In this document: piece by piece, positions 1-8,963 of the stretch
How the letters are laid out: each line of letters opens with the position of its first letter
Numbering within the stretch: position 1 is the first letter of the stretch
Assembly (NCBI GenBank): GCA_040902105.1
Contig: JBBDXW010000049.1
Coordinates: forward strand, 41,384 to 105,383
From: IDS-8 sp040902105
Lineage (GTDB): Bacteria; Pseudomonadota; Gammaproteobacteria; Steroidobacterales; Woeseiaceae
Length of the DNA stretch: 64,000 nucleotides
Direction: 5' to 3'
Translations under genes and position numbers: made by a program
The notes under the pieces: generated by a model
The model's input: only the letters and a program-made list of their open reading frames with translations
Databases searched by the model: none
Told to the model about the DNA's origin: nothing

Positions 1-89
1 GAAACGGCGCACGACAGGTTGACGGGCTCGGGATCTGTCGCCGTTAACTGTCATTTGCCCTGACACCGAGGCTGGCGCAGAATACCGCC
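1..89. other. Window edge, unassigned
   Basis: On the + strand, frame 1 is open from the first base to a TGA at 61-63, so it could be the 3' end of an upstream gene. coaE often neighbours zapD in gammaproteobacteria, but the 20 residues visible do not resemble a CoaE C-terminus that I can recognise. I assign nothing here. Confidence 0.3.
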
Positions 90-893
90 ATGGCAAGAGC
101 AGCATCGAAGATTCCTAACCCTGTCGCCGGCAGGAAACTGGTCGATTACGAACAACCGCTGAGCGAGCGGATGCGCACGTTCATGCGGCTCGAGTTTCTG
201 TACCAGCAGCTCCTGTATAACAGCGAACTCGAAGCCGACTGGGCGACCCGCGCGGCGGTATCGGGTTTGCTGGATATCATGGCGATCCTGTCGCGCGGCG
301 ACGTCCGAAGCGATGCCTACAAGGAGCTCGATCGCCAGATCGAGGCGCTGCAACGCTACAAGAGCGAGCCCGAAGTCGATGCGAGGCGCCTCGACAGCCT
401 TATCCGCAACCTCGTGGAAAGCCGGCAGGCCGTCGACGCGATAGGCACGCAGTTCCTCCAGCCGATCAAGGACTGCGAATTCCTGAGCGCGATCAAGCAC
501 CGCAGCACGATTCCCGGCGGCGCCTGCGAATTCGATTTGCCGGTTTACAGTCACTGGCTGCGGCAACCGTACGCAAGGCGGCAACAGGATCTTGCGGAAT
601 GGATGAATGCGATCCGACCGCTATGCGATGCCGTGGTCGAACTTCTTTGGCTCACCCGCGAAACGTCCCAACCCGTAAGAAAGCTGGCGATCAACGGCAT
701 GTACCAATACAACGTGCAGAAGGGCGCCAACTGCAGGATGCTGCGCGTGTCGGTCGCGGAAGGGAGCCCGCTTTATCCCGAGATCAGCGGCAGCCAGCAG
801 CGCTTTACCATTCGATTCCTCGAGTGGTCGTCCGTCGACAAGCGTGCGGTGCAGACGGGTCACGACGTTTCGTTTCAGTTGAGTATTTGTTGA
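90..893 (+). CDS. zapD: Cell division protein ZapD
   Basis: ZapD is a cytoplasmic FtsZ-associated protein that bundles FtsZ protofilaments and stabilises the Z ring. The 267-residue product matches the family in length. Its N-terminal signature (YEQPLSERMRTFMRLE, about residues 20-35) is the family hallmark, followed by the mostly helical N-terminal part and a C-terminal beta-rich half. The ATG at 90 is the first in-frame start, but the Shine-Dalgarno sequence is weak. The gene is convergent with mutT, and a REP-like palindrome begins 10 bases after its stop. Proximity to mutT-secA and the dcw cluster is typical of gammaproteobacteria. Nothing is missing or broken. Confidence 0.93.
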   Translation: MARAASKIPNPVAGRKLVDYEQPLSERMRTFMRLEFLYQQLLYNSELEADWATRAAVSGLLDIMAILSRGDVRSDAYKELDRQIEALQRYKSEPEVDARRLDSLIRNLVESRQAVDAIGTQFLQPIKDCEFLSAIKHRSTIPGGACEFDLPVYSHWLRQPYARRQQDLAEWMNAIRPLCDAVVELLWLTRETSQPVRKLAINGMYQYNVQKGANCRMLRVSVAEGSPLYPEISGSQQRFTIRFLEWSSVDKRAVQTGHDVSFQLSIC

Positions 894-902
894 TTTTTTG
901 GG

Positions 903-986
903 GGTCGGTCGCCCGCAATGGCGGGCTCCTACAGGGATTGCCGCGGGGCCTGCCCTGCAGGAGCCCGCCATTGCGGGCGACCGACC
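903..986. repeat. Head-to-head pair of REP-like palindromes
   Basis: Two copies of the word GGAGCCCGCCATTGCGGGC lie in opposite orientation and form perfect 28-bp arms (903-930 and 959-986) around a 28-base GC-rich spacer. The unit itself contains the imperfect hairpin GCCCGC-AATG-GCGGGC. The pair fills the whole gap between the convergent zapD and mutT genes. Transcribed from either side it would fold into a strong hairpin, so it may protect or end both transcripts. The unit resembles REP elements of other gammaproteobacteria; the assignment rests on form and copy number in this window. Confidence 0.88.
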
Positions 987-991
987 TTCCA

Positions 992-1387
992 TCAACGACA
1001 CAATGCATCGACGACTGCAATATTCGCAGGCATCATTTCGTTCTTTTTTATCTCTGCCGGCAGAACCCATCGAAGCGCTTGCCCGTTCATCGCGCGAACC
1101 TGCGACCGCCACTCTGTGACCAGAAAAAAATCGATGCGTACCAGCCTGTCCGCACTGCCGAGCCGATAGTCGTGGTCGAGGCTCACGAACCGTTCGAATG
1201 TCGTTATTTCAATCCCCAGCTCTTCCGCGAGTTCACGGCGGAGTGCCATCTCCGGTGTTTCCGACGGTTCCGTTTTGCCGCCGGGAAACTCCCATAAACC
1301 ATTGAATTGAGGATCATTTTGACGCTCGGCCAGGAGCACGCGCCCGTCCCGGTCCCGTAATATCGCCGCGGCGACCTCGATACGCAT
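992..1387 (-). CDS. mutT: Nudix hydrolase MutT (8-oxo-dGTP diphosphatase)
   Basis: MutT hydrolyses 8-oxo-dGTP to the monophosphate and so removes an oxidised nucleotide that causes A:T to C:G transversions. The 131-residue product is standard length. The Nudix box is intact at about residues 36-58 (GGKTEP, then REL, then EELGI), and WEFPGGK precedes it as in MutT proper. The gene lies 21 bases downstream of the secA stop on the same strand, the same order as secA-mutT in Escherichia coli, and is probably cotranscribed. Its stop is 6 bases from a REP pair shared with zapD. Confidence 0.92.
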   Translation of the reverse strand: MRIEVAAAILRDRDGRVLLAERQNDPQFNGLWEFPGGKTEPSETPEMALRRELAEELGIEITTFERFVSLDHDYRLGSADRLVRIDFFLVTEWRSQVRAMNGQALRWVLPAEIKKNEMMPANIAVVDALCR

Positions 1388-1408
1388 TCGGCAGCCTGAT
1401 GATCTTGC

Positions 1409-4162
1409 TTACGTCAGCCGTCCGTGACACTGCTTGTACTTCTTGCCGGATCCGCACGGACAGGGTTCGTTGCGCCCGATCTTGCGCTCGCCTCTGACGA
1501 AGGGAGCCTGCGAGACAGGCTCGGAGCCTTGCTCCGCTTCCGCAGGCGGCGGCCCGCCGAGTGCCGACTGTTGCGCAGCCGATCGTTGCGCGAGGGCAGC
1601 CGCCTCCGCCTGTTTGAATTGCAATTCCTGGATAGCGCGGCGCTGTGCCTCCATGCGAAGCAAGTCCTGCTCGCTCTGGATCCTCACCCGCGAAAGAATA
1701 CTGATCGTGTCGTGTTTGACCTGGTCGAGCAACATGCCGAACATTTCAAAAGCTTCGCGCTTGTATTCCTGTTTCGGGTTCTTCTGCGCGTAGCCGCGCA
1801 GGTGGATGCCCTGCCGCAGATAGTCCATCGCCGCCAGGTGCTCCTTCCAGTGGTGATCGAGCTGCTTCAGCATGATTTCCTTTTCCGCCTGGCGCATTAG
1901 CCGGGAACCGATCGCCTGCTCTTTTTCTTCGTAACTTTTCCGCAGCGTCTCGACGCAGCGCTCGCGGACGCCCTCCTCGTTAAGCTTGTCATCTGCCTTG
2001 AGCCATCCGGGTATGTCGAGTTGAATGCCGAAGTCCCGCTCCAGCGCGTGCGATAACCCTTCTTCATCCCATTGATCTTCGATACTGCCGGGAGGCATGT
2101 ACTGGGCAACGACGCCCTCCACCACCTCGTCGCGTATCGCCGCAACCGAATCCTTGATCTCCTCGGCTGCCATCAGTTCGGTGCGCTGGTGATAAACGAC
2201 CTTGCGCTGGTCGTTCGCGACGTCGTCGTACTCCAGCAGGTTTTTGCGAATATCGAAGTTGTGCGCCTCTACCTTACGCTGTGCCCGCTCGATCTGCCGT
2301 GACAGCATATTGCTTTCGATCGCTTCGCCTTCGCGCATGCCGGCCCGGGACAACAACGACTTGGTCCGGTTGGGATCGCCGAAAATGCGCATCAGGTTGT
2401 CTTCCATCGACAGATAGAAGCGGCTGGATCCGGGGTCGCCCTGCCGTCCCGCGCGCCCGCGGAGCTGGTTGTCGATGCGCCGTGATTCGTGGCGTTCGGT
2501 GCCGACGATATGCAGGCCGCCGGCGTCGATCACTGCCTGGTGGCGTTTTTGCCAGTCGGCGCGGATCGCATCCTTATTGGCGGCTCTTTCGGCATCCTCG
2601 CCGGCCGCGGCGAGTTCCGCTTCGAGATTGCCGCCCAGTACGATATCGGTGCCTCGCCCTGCCATGTTCGTTGCAATGGTAATTGCGCCGGGACGGCCTG
2701 CCTGCTGCACGACGATGGCTTCCCGAGCGTGCTGTTTGGCATTCAGAACTTCGTGTTCGATGCCTTTTTTCTTCAGCAGCGACGACAGGTACTCCGAGGT
2801 TTCGATCGACGTCGTGCCGACCAGGACCGGCTGTTCGCGTTCGCGGCAATCCGTGATGTCCTCGATGATCGCATCGAACTTGTCCGATTGGGTCAGGTAG
2901 ACGAGGTCGGACATATCCTTACGAATCATAGGCATATGCGTTGGGATGACGATCACCTCAAGCCCGTAGATCTGCTGGAACTCGAATGCCTCGGTGTCCG
3001 CCGTGCCGGTCATGCCGGAGAGGTTGCGGTACAGGCGGAAGAAATTCTGGAACGTGATGGAGGCGACGGTCTGGTTTTCCTGCTTGACCGCGACGCCCTC
3101 TTTCGCCTCGACCGCCTGATGCAGCCCGTCGGACCAGCGCCGTCCCGGCATCGTGCGGCCGGTGAATTCGTCCACAATCACGATTTCACCGTCCTTGACG
3201 ATGTATTCGACATCGCGGTTGAACATCACGTGCGCGCGTAACGCAGCATTCAGATGGTGCACCAGTCGAATATTTGCCGCGTCATAGAGGCTTTCGCCCT
3301 CGCGCAGAAGGCCTGCCCGCGCCATGAGTTCCTCGACGTGCTGGTGCCCGTCTTCGGTCATGTACACCTGCTTGACCTTTTCGTCCTTGCTGTAATCGCC
3401 GGGACCGTCCTCTTCTTTCTGTTCGACGAGTTTCGGAATGAGTTTGTTGATCTTCTGGTAAAGATCCGTGCTTTCCTCCGTCGGTCCGGAAATGATCAGC
3501 GGCGTCCGGGCTTCGTCGATCAGGATCGAGTCCACTTCGTCGACGACGGCGAAGTTCAGGTCTCGCTGCGTCTTGTTGTCGAGAGAAAACGCCAGATTGT
3601 CGCGGAGGTAGTCGAAGCCGAGTTCGTTGTTGGTGGCGTAAGTTATATCGGAAGCGTATGCGGCGACCTTTTCATCATGAGTCTGGCCGCTCTTTGCGAC
3701 GCCGACGGTCAGGCCCAGCGAACGGTAAACAGGCCCCATCCAGTCGGCATCGCGCGCGGCCAGGTACTCGTTGACCGTGACGATGTGAACGCCTTTGCCG
3801 CTCAGTGCATTCAGATACGCCGGCAAGGTCGCGACGAGCGTTTTACCTTCGCCGGTGCGCATCTCTGCGATGTTGCCCTGGTGCAGTACCATTCCGCCCA
3901 CGAGCTGCACATCAAACGGCCGCATCCCGACGGTGCGAAATGCGGCCTCACGGGCTACGGCAAACGCCTCGGGCAACAGATCGTCGAGCGATTCGCCGTC
4001 CGCCACGCGCTTCCTGAATTCGACCGTCTTCGCCGCCAGCTGTGCGTCGTCGAGGCTGCGCAGTCCCTCTTCGAGGGCGTTGATCCTGTTGACGACTTTC
4101 GTGTACTGGCGCAGCAACCGCAGGTTGCGGCTGCCGAATATCCGGGTCAAAAAACTGGCCAC
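1409..4162 (-). CDS. secA: Preprotein translocase ATPase SecA
   Basis: SecA is the motor ATPase that drives unfolded preproteins through SecYEG in the inner membrane. Visible features are the N-terminal FGSRN segment, a Walker A (MRTGEGKT, about residue 101 from the start chosen here), the DEVD Walker B, the second helicase domain with the MAGRGTDI motif, and a C-terminal zinc-binding tail (CPCGSGKKYKQCHG) that binds SecB and lipid. I chose GTG 4162 because AGGAGG sits 4 bases upstream and the resulting N-terminus matches SecA starts; an upstream GTG at 4198 lacks such a site. The product is 917 residues, close to the usual 900. No SecM-like gene precedes it; a large palindrome lies upstream. 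Confidence 0.96.
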   Translation of the reverse strand: MASFLTRIFGSRNLRLLRQYTKVVNRINALEEGLRSLDDAQLAAKTVEFRKRVADGESLDDLLPEAFAVAREAAFRTVGMRPFDVQLVGGMVLHQGNIAEMRTGEGKTLVATLPAYLNALSGKGVHIVTVNEYLAARDADWMGPVYRSLGLTVGVAKSGQTHDEKVAAYASDITYATNNELGFDYLRDNLAFSLDNKTQRDLNFAVVDEVDSILIDEARTPLIISGPTEESTDLYQKINKLIPKLVEQKEEDGPGDYSKDEKVKQVYMTEDGHQHVEELMARAGLLREGESLYDAANIRLVHHLNAALRAHVMFNRDVEYIVKDGEIVIVDEFTGRTMPGRRWSDGLHQAVEAKEGVAVKQENQTVASITFQNFFRLYRNLSGMTGTADTEAFEFQQIYGLEVIVIPTHMPMIRKDMSDLVYLTQSDKFDAIIEDITDCREREQPVLVGTTSIETSEYLSSLLKKKGIEHEVLNAKQHAREAIVVQQAGRPGAITIATNMAGRGTDIVLGGNLEAELAAAGEDAERAANKDAIRADWQKRHQAVIDAGGLHIVGTERHESRRIDNQLRGRAGRQGDPGSSRFYLSMEDNLMRIFGDPNRTKSLLSRAGMREGEAIESNMLSRQIERAQRKVEAHNFDIRKNLLEYDDVANDQRKVVYHQRTELMAAEEIKDSVAAIRDEVVEGVVAQYMPPGSIEDQWDEEGLSHALERDFGIQLDIPGWLKADDKLNEEGVRERCVETLRKSYEEKEQAIGSRLMRQAEKEIMLKQLDHHWKEHLAAMDYLRQGIHLRGYAQKNPKQEYKREAFEMFGMLLDQVKHDTISILSRVRIQSEQDLLRMEAQRRAIQELQFKQAEAAALAQRSAAQQSALGGPPPAEAEQGSEPVSQAPFVRGERKIGRNEPCPCGSGKKYKQCHGRLT

Positions 4163-4533
4163 TTGGCCTCCTGGCTGGGGCGGATCGTGTGCTGTCACGC
4201 CTGGGCGGGCGCGCGCAAAGTCCGGTATTTTACGGACTGGCCGGACAATTGCATTACCTGACTCGCGTATGTGGGTATAGCGCGAGGAAACTCAAGGAGT
4301 TTTGTGCTGAAGCCGGCGGAATTGAAAGAAGGGTTTGATTGAAGCTGTAGGAGCCCGCCATTGCGGGCGACCAGCAGAAGGGGACAGTGACCTTTTCCTC
4401 CGAATAAGGTCACTGTCCCTCTTGACGTATCAAGGAAAAGGTCACTGTCCCCTTCCCTTCTGCTGTCCCCTTCCCTTCTGCTGGTCGCCCGCGAGGCGGG
4501 CTCCTACAGCGGTTTCGTGGAACCTGCGGAAGG
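4163..4533. other. Intergenic region between the M23 gene and secA
   Basis: These 371 bases contain the secA ribosome-binding site (AGGAGG on the - strand, 4167-4172) and a large nested palindrome at 4347-4507. I see no convincing promoter and no open frame with protein-like composition, so secA may depend on transcription from the M23 gene or on a promoter I could not identify. Confidence 0.6.
4347..4507. repeat. Nested palindrome: two REP half-sites enclosing an unrelated inverted repeat
   Basis: The outer arms are REP-like units in opposite orientation (4347-4372 and 4483-4507). Just inside is a second inverted repeat of different sequence with the core GGGGACAGTGACCTTTTCC at about 4378-4398 and its complement at about 4434-4453. 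A third partial match to the complement lies at 4407-4419. An 18-bp unit ending in TTCTGCTG is tandemly duplicated at 4448-4465 and 4466-4483. The whole acts as one long hairpin between codirectional genes, 26 bases beyond the stop of the M23 gene. Confidence 0.85.
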
Positions 4534-5466
4534 TTACTCGGCGCCCTGGCGAATGAAACTGACAGGATTCACCTGGCGTCCCTGGTGCAATACTTCGAAA
4601 TGCAGGTTGGGTCCGGTGGCACGGCCGGTGTCTCCCATCAGCGCGACGGCCTGGCCTTTCCTCACTTCTTCACCGACGGCAACGAGGTTTTCGGAATTGT
4701 GCGCGTAGCGGGTCGAGTATCCGTTGCCGTGGTTGATCTCGACCAGTTCGCCGTAACCGTACCGTTTCGACGACCAGGTCACCACGCCGTCCGCGACGGC
4801 GAACACTTCGGCGCCGGCCTTGCCGGCGAAGTCGACGCCCTTGTGGTTGGCCGGCTTGCCGGTAAAGGGATCCGTTCGTTTGCCGTAGTAGGAAGACATC
4901 CAGCCGGCTACGACCGGGGCGCCCTGAGGCGATACGCGCGCGACAAGGTTTTTGTTGATCAGAACACTTTCGAGAACGCCGAGTTGCGCCTCGCGATCAT
5001 CAAGCTGTTGATTGAGCCCGTCCATCGCTGCCAGAACTTCCGGCACCGCGACCGCCGATCCGGTCAGGTAAGGCTCCTCGGGTCCACCGAGCGCCGGCTC
5101 CGAGTCGAAATCGAATTCGCCGTCATCCAGATCGGCCATTTCGGTCAGGCGCCGCCCGAGCGCGTCGAGTCTTATGACACGTGCATTCAACTGGCCGATG
5201 CGAATCGCCAGAGCGTCAAGAATATCTTCGGTCTGTTGCCGCGTGACGGCGATTGCCTCACGCTGGGAATCGAGATCGGAGCCCAGCATTTCGGCGTCAT
5301 CGGCGCTCAGCCGGGAGCCGCCGTGCGCAGAATACCAATAGCCGCCAGCGAAAGCGGCGCAGCAAACACTGCCGGCAACCAGGACGGCGGCGGCGATTAC
5401 CGTGCTGCCAGACAGGTTCAGCTGACGGGGCTTGCCAAAGCCCTTGCCGAAGATAACAACGTTCAT
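4534..5466 (-). CDS. M23-family (LytM) peptidoglycan endopeptidase, membrane anchored
   Basis: The 310-residue protein has one N-terminal membrane segment (about residues 22-43), a middle region likely to be helical (about 55-160) and a C-terminal LytM domain (about 190-305). Members cut or bind peptide cross-links in periplasmic murein. The HxxxD zinc motif (HKGVD) and YAH are present, but the usual HxH reads NLH in TGPNLHFEV, so the first His, a catalytic residue in LytM, is Asn. The protein may be weakly active or a regulator of amidases, as degenerate LytM proteins such as EnvC and NlpD are. It lies upstream of secA, a position where Pseudomonas also has an M23 gene. Confidence 0.88.
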   Translation of the reverse strand: MNVVIFGKGFGKPRQLNLSGSTVIAAAVLVAGSVCCAAFAGGYWYSAHGGSRLSADDAEMLGSDLDSQREAIAVTRQQTEDILDALAIRIGQLNARVIRLDALGRRLTEMADLDDGEFDFDSEPALGGPEEPYLTGSAVAVPEVLAAMDGLNQQLDDREAQLGVLESVLINKNLVARVSPQGAPVVAGWMSSYYGKRTDPFTGKPANHKGVDFAGKAGAEVFAVADGVVTWSSKRYGYGELVEINHGNGYSTRYAHNSENLVAVGEEVRKGQAVALMGDTGRATGPNLHFEVLHQGRQVNPVSFIRQGAE

Positions 5467-5778
5467 TCAACTCGCTCCGCTGGCGTCGCGTGAGAGTGAT
5501 AACTGACTGATATAAAACCACTTAAAGTACAGGCCTGCTGCCATGGCTGGCACCCTTTAATTATTATTGGCCTGCGCTCAAGGGTCACTTCGGTAGCCCC
5601 GCTATCCTAGGAACAAGTCCCTTAGATCGGTGGTTTTGCGCCCCCGCCTTTCGACGGGTATGCCTTTGTCGAGAAGCACAATATGCATAATGCTGGTTTT
5701 TATTACAAGATCAGCGCCAGAGAACCTTGATCAAGGTCACTCGGACCCACGCAAAATCGCCAACTCCGTCACATACAA
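5467..5778. other. Divergent intergenic region, M23 gene / dciA
   Basis: This 312-base region must hold promoters for both flanking genes. On the + strand a weak candidate is TTGTCG (5666-5671) with TAATGC (5688-5693), 16 bases apart. On the - strand several AT-rich words near 5500-5520 could serve as a -10 element, without a good -35. I see no repeat, RNA gene or small coding frame that I would defend. Confidence 0.35.
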
Positions 5779-6078
5779 ATGACCATCGTCAGGCTCGACC
5801 AGCTGCTGCAATCCGGATCCGGCGATCGGCTGAACAAACTCGTCGAGCGCGCGCGGAATATGGGCGATCTGACCCAGATATTGCGTTCTGCCTTACCCGC
5901 CGACGCAGCGCCCCACCTTTTGGCCGCCAATCTGCGCGATCAGCGCGAACTGGTCCTCATTTGCAGCTCGTCGTCCTGGGCCGCCCGCCTGCGGTTCGAA
6001 AGTGAAGCGGTGCTCAAGGCAGCAAGAAAGGCCGGCCTGGATGCCGAGAGCTGCAGCGTCAAAGTTGGCAAGTCTTAA
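5779..6078 (+). CDS. dciA: DciA-type protein (DUF721), replicative helicase loader family
   Basis: DciA proteins interact with the replicative helicase DnaB and are considered the ancestral bacterial loading factor where DnaC or DnaI is absent. This short 99-residue protein has the DUF721 pattern: an N-terminal helical part, then a compact domain with LLAANLRDQRELVLICSSSS followed by WAARLRFESEAVL. It sits alone on the + strand between lpxC and secA, as in Pseudomonas, which strengthens the call. The ATG at 5779 gives a normal length. The stop is followed by a REP unit and a long hairpin, in convergent arrangement with lpxC. Confidence 0.85.
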   Translation: MTIVRLDQLLQSGSGDRLNKLVERARNMGDLTQILRSALPADAAPHLLAANLRDQRELVLICSSSSWAARLRFESEAVLKAARKAGLDAESCSVKVGKS

Positions 6079-6094
6079 GGACACTCTGCGCGTT

Positions 6095-6120
6095 GTAGGA
6101 GCCCGCCATTGCGGGCGACC
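6095..6120 (+). repeat. Single REP-like palindrome
   Basis: One copy of the unit beginning GTAGGAGCCCGCCATTGCGG, without a partner nearby, starts 16 bases after the dciA stop. It lies in the convergent gap with lpxC, which also contains an unrelated long hairpin at 6179-6267. Confidence 0.85.
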
Positions 6121-6178
6121 CATCGCCAATCGACGCGCAGGTAAGCGACGGGAACCGCGAAACAGTACGGGTTTGGCA

Positions 6179-6267
6179 CCGAGCAGGGGTGCTGCCTGAG
6201 GGTGTTCCACCGAGCGAGTTTCCCGTGTCTGAGAATGGAATACCCTCAGGCAGCACCTCTGCGTCGG
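6179..6267 (+). repeat. Long conserved-loop hairpin, copy 1
   Basis: The arms 6183-6209 and 6236-6262 pair over 27 positions with only two non-Watson-Crick pairs, both G.U when read on the + strand. The stem extends outward by four pairs (CCGA 6179-6182 with TCGG 6264-6267) past a single unpaired G at 6263. The loop (6210-6235) carries GAGTTTCCCGTGTCTGAG. Two further copies with different stem sequence and nearly the same loop lie at 26493-26583 and 26698-26784. Function is unknown. It sits between the convergent dciA and lpxC genes. Confidence 0.85.
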
Positions 6268-6304
6268 TTAGCGAAGGTATCGTCTTGACGGGAACGTCGT
6301 CGAA

Positions 6305-7219
6305 TCAGGCGTACGCAGGTGTCGCGTAAGAAATCGGCGCGCGTTTCTGATCGTTGAACGTGACTTCTTCCCACGCCGACGAATCCTTCAGTAAGGCACG
6401 CAGCAATTTATTGTTCAGGTCATGTCCGGATTTGTTGGCGGTAAATTCGCCGATGAGGCTGTGTCCGAGAAGATAAACATCGCCGATCGCGTCGAGTATC
6501 TTGTGAATCACGAATTCGTTGGCATACCTCAAACCGTCCTCATTCAGGATGCGGTAATCGTCGAGAACGATTGCGTTGTCCATGCTGCCGCCCAAAGTCA
6601 GGTTCTGCGCGCGGAGCGTTTCGACGTCGCGCAGGAAACAGAACGTGCGTGCGCGGCTGACTTCCTTCAGAAATGACGTTGACGAAAAATCAATGGATGC
6701 ATCCTGGCTCAACTTGTTGAAGACGGGATGATTGAACGAGATCCTGAAGTTGACCTTGAAGCCGTTGAAGGGAGTCAGTTGCGCCCATTTGTCGCCGTCT
6801 TCGACCCGCACTTTTTTCAGGATACGAATGAATCGCTTCGGTGCATTCTGCTCTTCGATGCCGGCCGATTGCAGGAGAAAGACGAAGGGGCCCGCACTGC
6901 CGTCCATGATCGGGACTTCCGGCGCCGACAGGTCGACGGTGACGTTGTCGATGCCGAGTCCGGCCAGTGCGGACATGAGGTGCTCGACCGTTGCAACCTT
7001 GACACCGTCTTTTATAAGAGTCGTGCCTAACATGGTCTCGCCAACCAGCTCGGCATTCGCCGGGATGTCGACCGGCTGGTCGAGATCGACACGACGGAAC
7101 GTAATGCCCGCGTTCTCCGCGGCCGGCCGCAACGTCATATACACCTTTTCGCCGGTATGCAGCCCGACGCCGGTCGCCCGAATAGCCGTTTTCAAGGTTC
7201 GTTGTCGCAACATTGCCAC
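6305..7219 (-). CDS. lpxC: UDP-3-O-acyl-N-acetylglucosamine deacetylase LpxC
   Basis: LpxC is the zinc enzyme for the committed step of lipid A synthesis. Zinc ligands are present as TVEHLMSAL (His near residue 80) and HKILDAIGD (His and Asp near 238-242). The catalytic His is in KSGHDLNNK near 266. The 304-residue length is standard. The ORF opens with GTG at 7219; an ATG at 7213 gives MLRQRTLK, which aligns better with other LpxC N-termini and may be the true start. It lies downstream of ftsZ as in most gammaproteobacteria, separated here by a sequencing gap, so any shared transcript cannot be judged. Confidence 0.96.
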   Translation of the reverse strand: MAMLRQRTLKTAIRATGVGLHTGEKVYMTLRPAAENAGITFRRVDLDQPVDIPANAELVGETMLGTTLIKDGVKVATVEHLMSALAGLGIDNVTVDLSAPEVPIMDGSAGPFVFLLQSAGIEEQNAPKRFIRILKKVRVEDGDKWAQLTPFNGFKVNFRISFNHPVFNKLSQDASIDFSSTSFLKEVSRARTFCFLRDVETLRAQNLTLGGSMDNAIVLDDYRILNEDGLRYANEFVIHKILDAIGDVYLLGHSLIGEFTANKSGHDLNNKLLRALLKDSSAWEEVTFNDQKRAPISYATPAYA

Positions 7220-7643
7220 AATAATCTCAGGTTCGTAAGTCGAACGATGTCCTTAGTCGGACCCGCAGCAAACGCAGATGTTGTGCCGGGCCGGAACGAA
7301 TTCGAACAGGGGTACGATCGGTAACGGAGGGCGGGAGCGGCCCGGGCCACGAACGTCTGTTGCGGAATCACGACGCGATTTCAATGGCTTACGACCGAAG
7401 TTTCAGTCAAATTAGCGCGAAAGATTACCATACTGAATTCGCCGAAACCAAAGAAACGTCGCATTTTTGCGTCACCCACCGGTGNNNNNNNNNNNNNNNN
7501 NNNNNNNNNNNNNNNNNNNNNNNNNNNNNNNNNNNNNNNNNNNNNNNNNNNNNNNNNNNNNNNNNNNNNNNNNNNNNNNNNNNNCACCGGTGAACGAGGC
7601 TCACGTAGTCCCGGTCAGCCGTTCTCTGCGATCAGCCCTGCCA
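7220..7643. other. ftsZ-lpxC intergenic region with a 100-N assembly gap
   Basis: Bases 7485-7584 are N. The eight bases on each side are identical (CACCGGTG at 7477-7484 and 7585-7592) and self-complementary. About 265 bases on the lpxC side should hold its promoter, but I find no hexamer pair good enough to call. The roughly 50 bases after the ftsZ stop show no clear terminator. Confidence 0.9.
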
Positions 7644-8816
<1,173 letters not shown>

Positions 8817-8963
8817 TTAAAGTTCCTCCGCTTAAGGATTCTCGAAACAAAGCTCACTCGTTCCCGGATCTGCATTTGTTCCGTTGATTAAAAACTCAGC
8901 CATTTCTTTCACTTCTTTCCAACCTCACTCGAACTTCCGGAGCGACCTGTCCTTGACAGGCCG

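Noticed and set aside
903..986. REP units as a CRISPR array or tRNA-like structure
   Set aside because: Units are paired head to head with no regular spacers and have no tRNA arms; no cas genes are present.
2489..4261. Long + strand frames opposite secA (2489-3241, 3254-4261)
   Set aside because: Antisense shadows of a certain secA gene in GC-rich DNA; no domain is recognisable.
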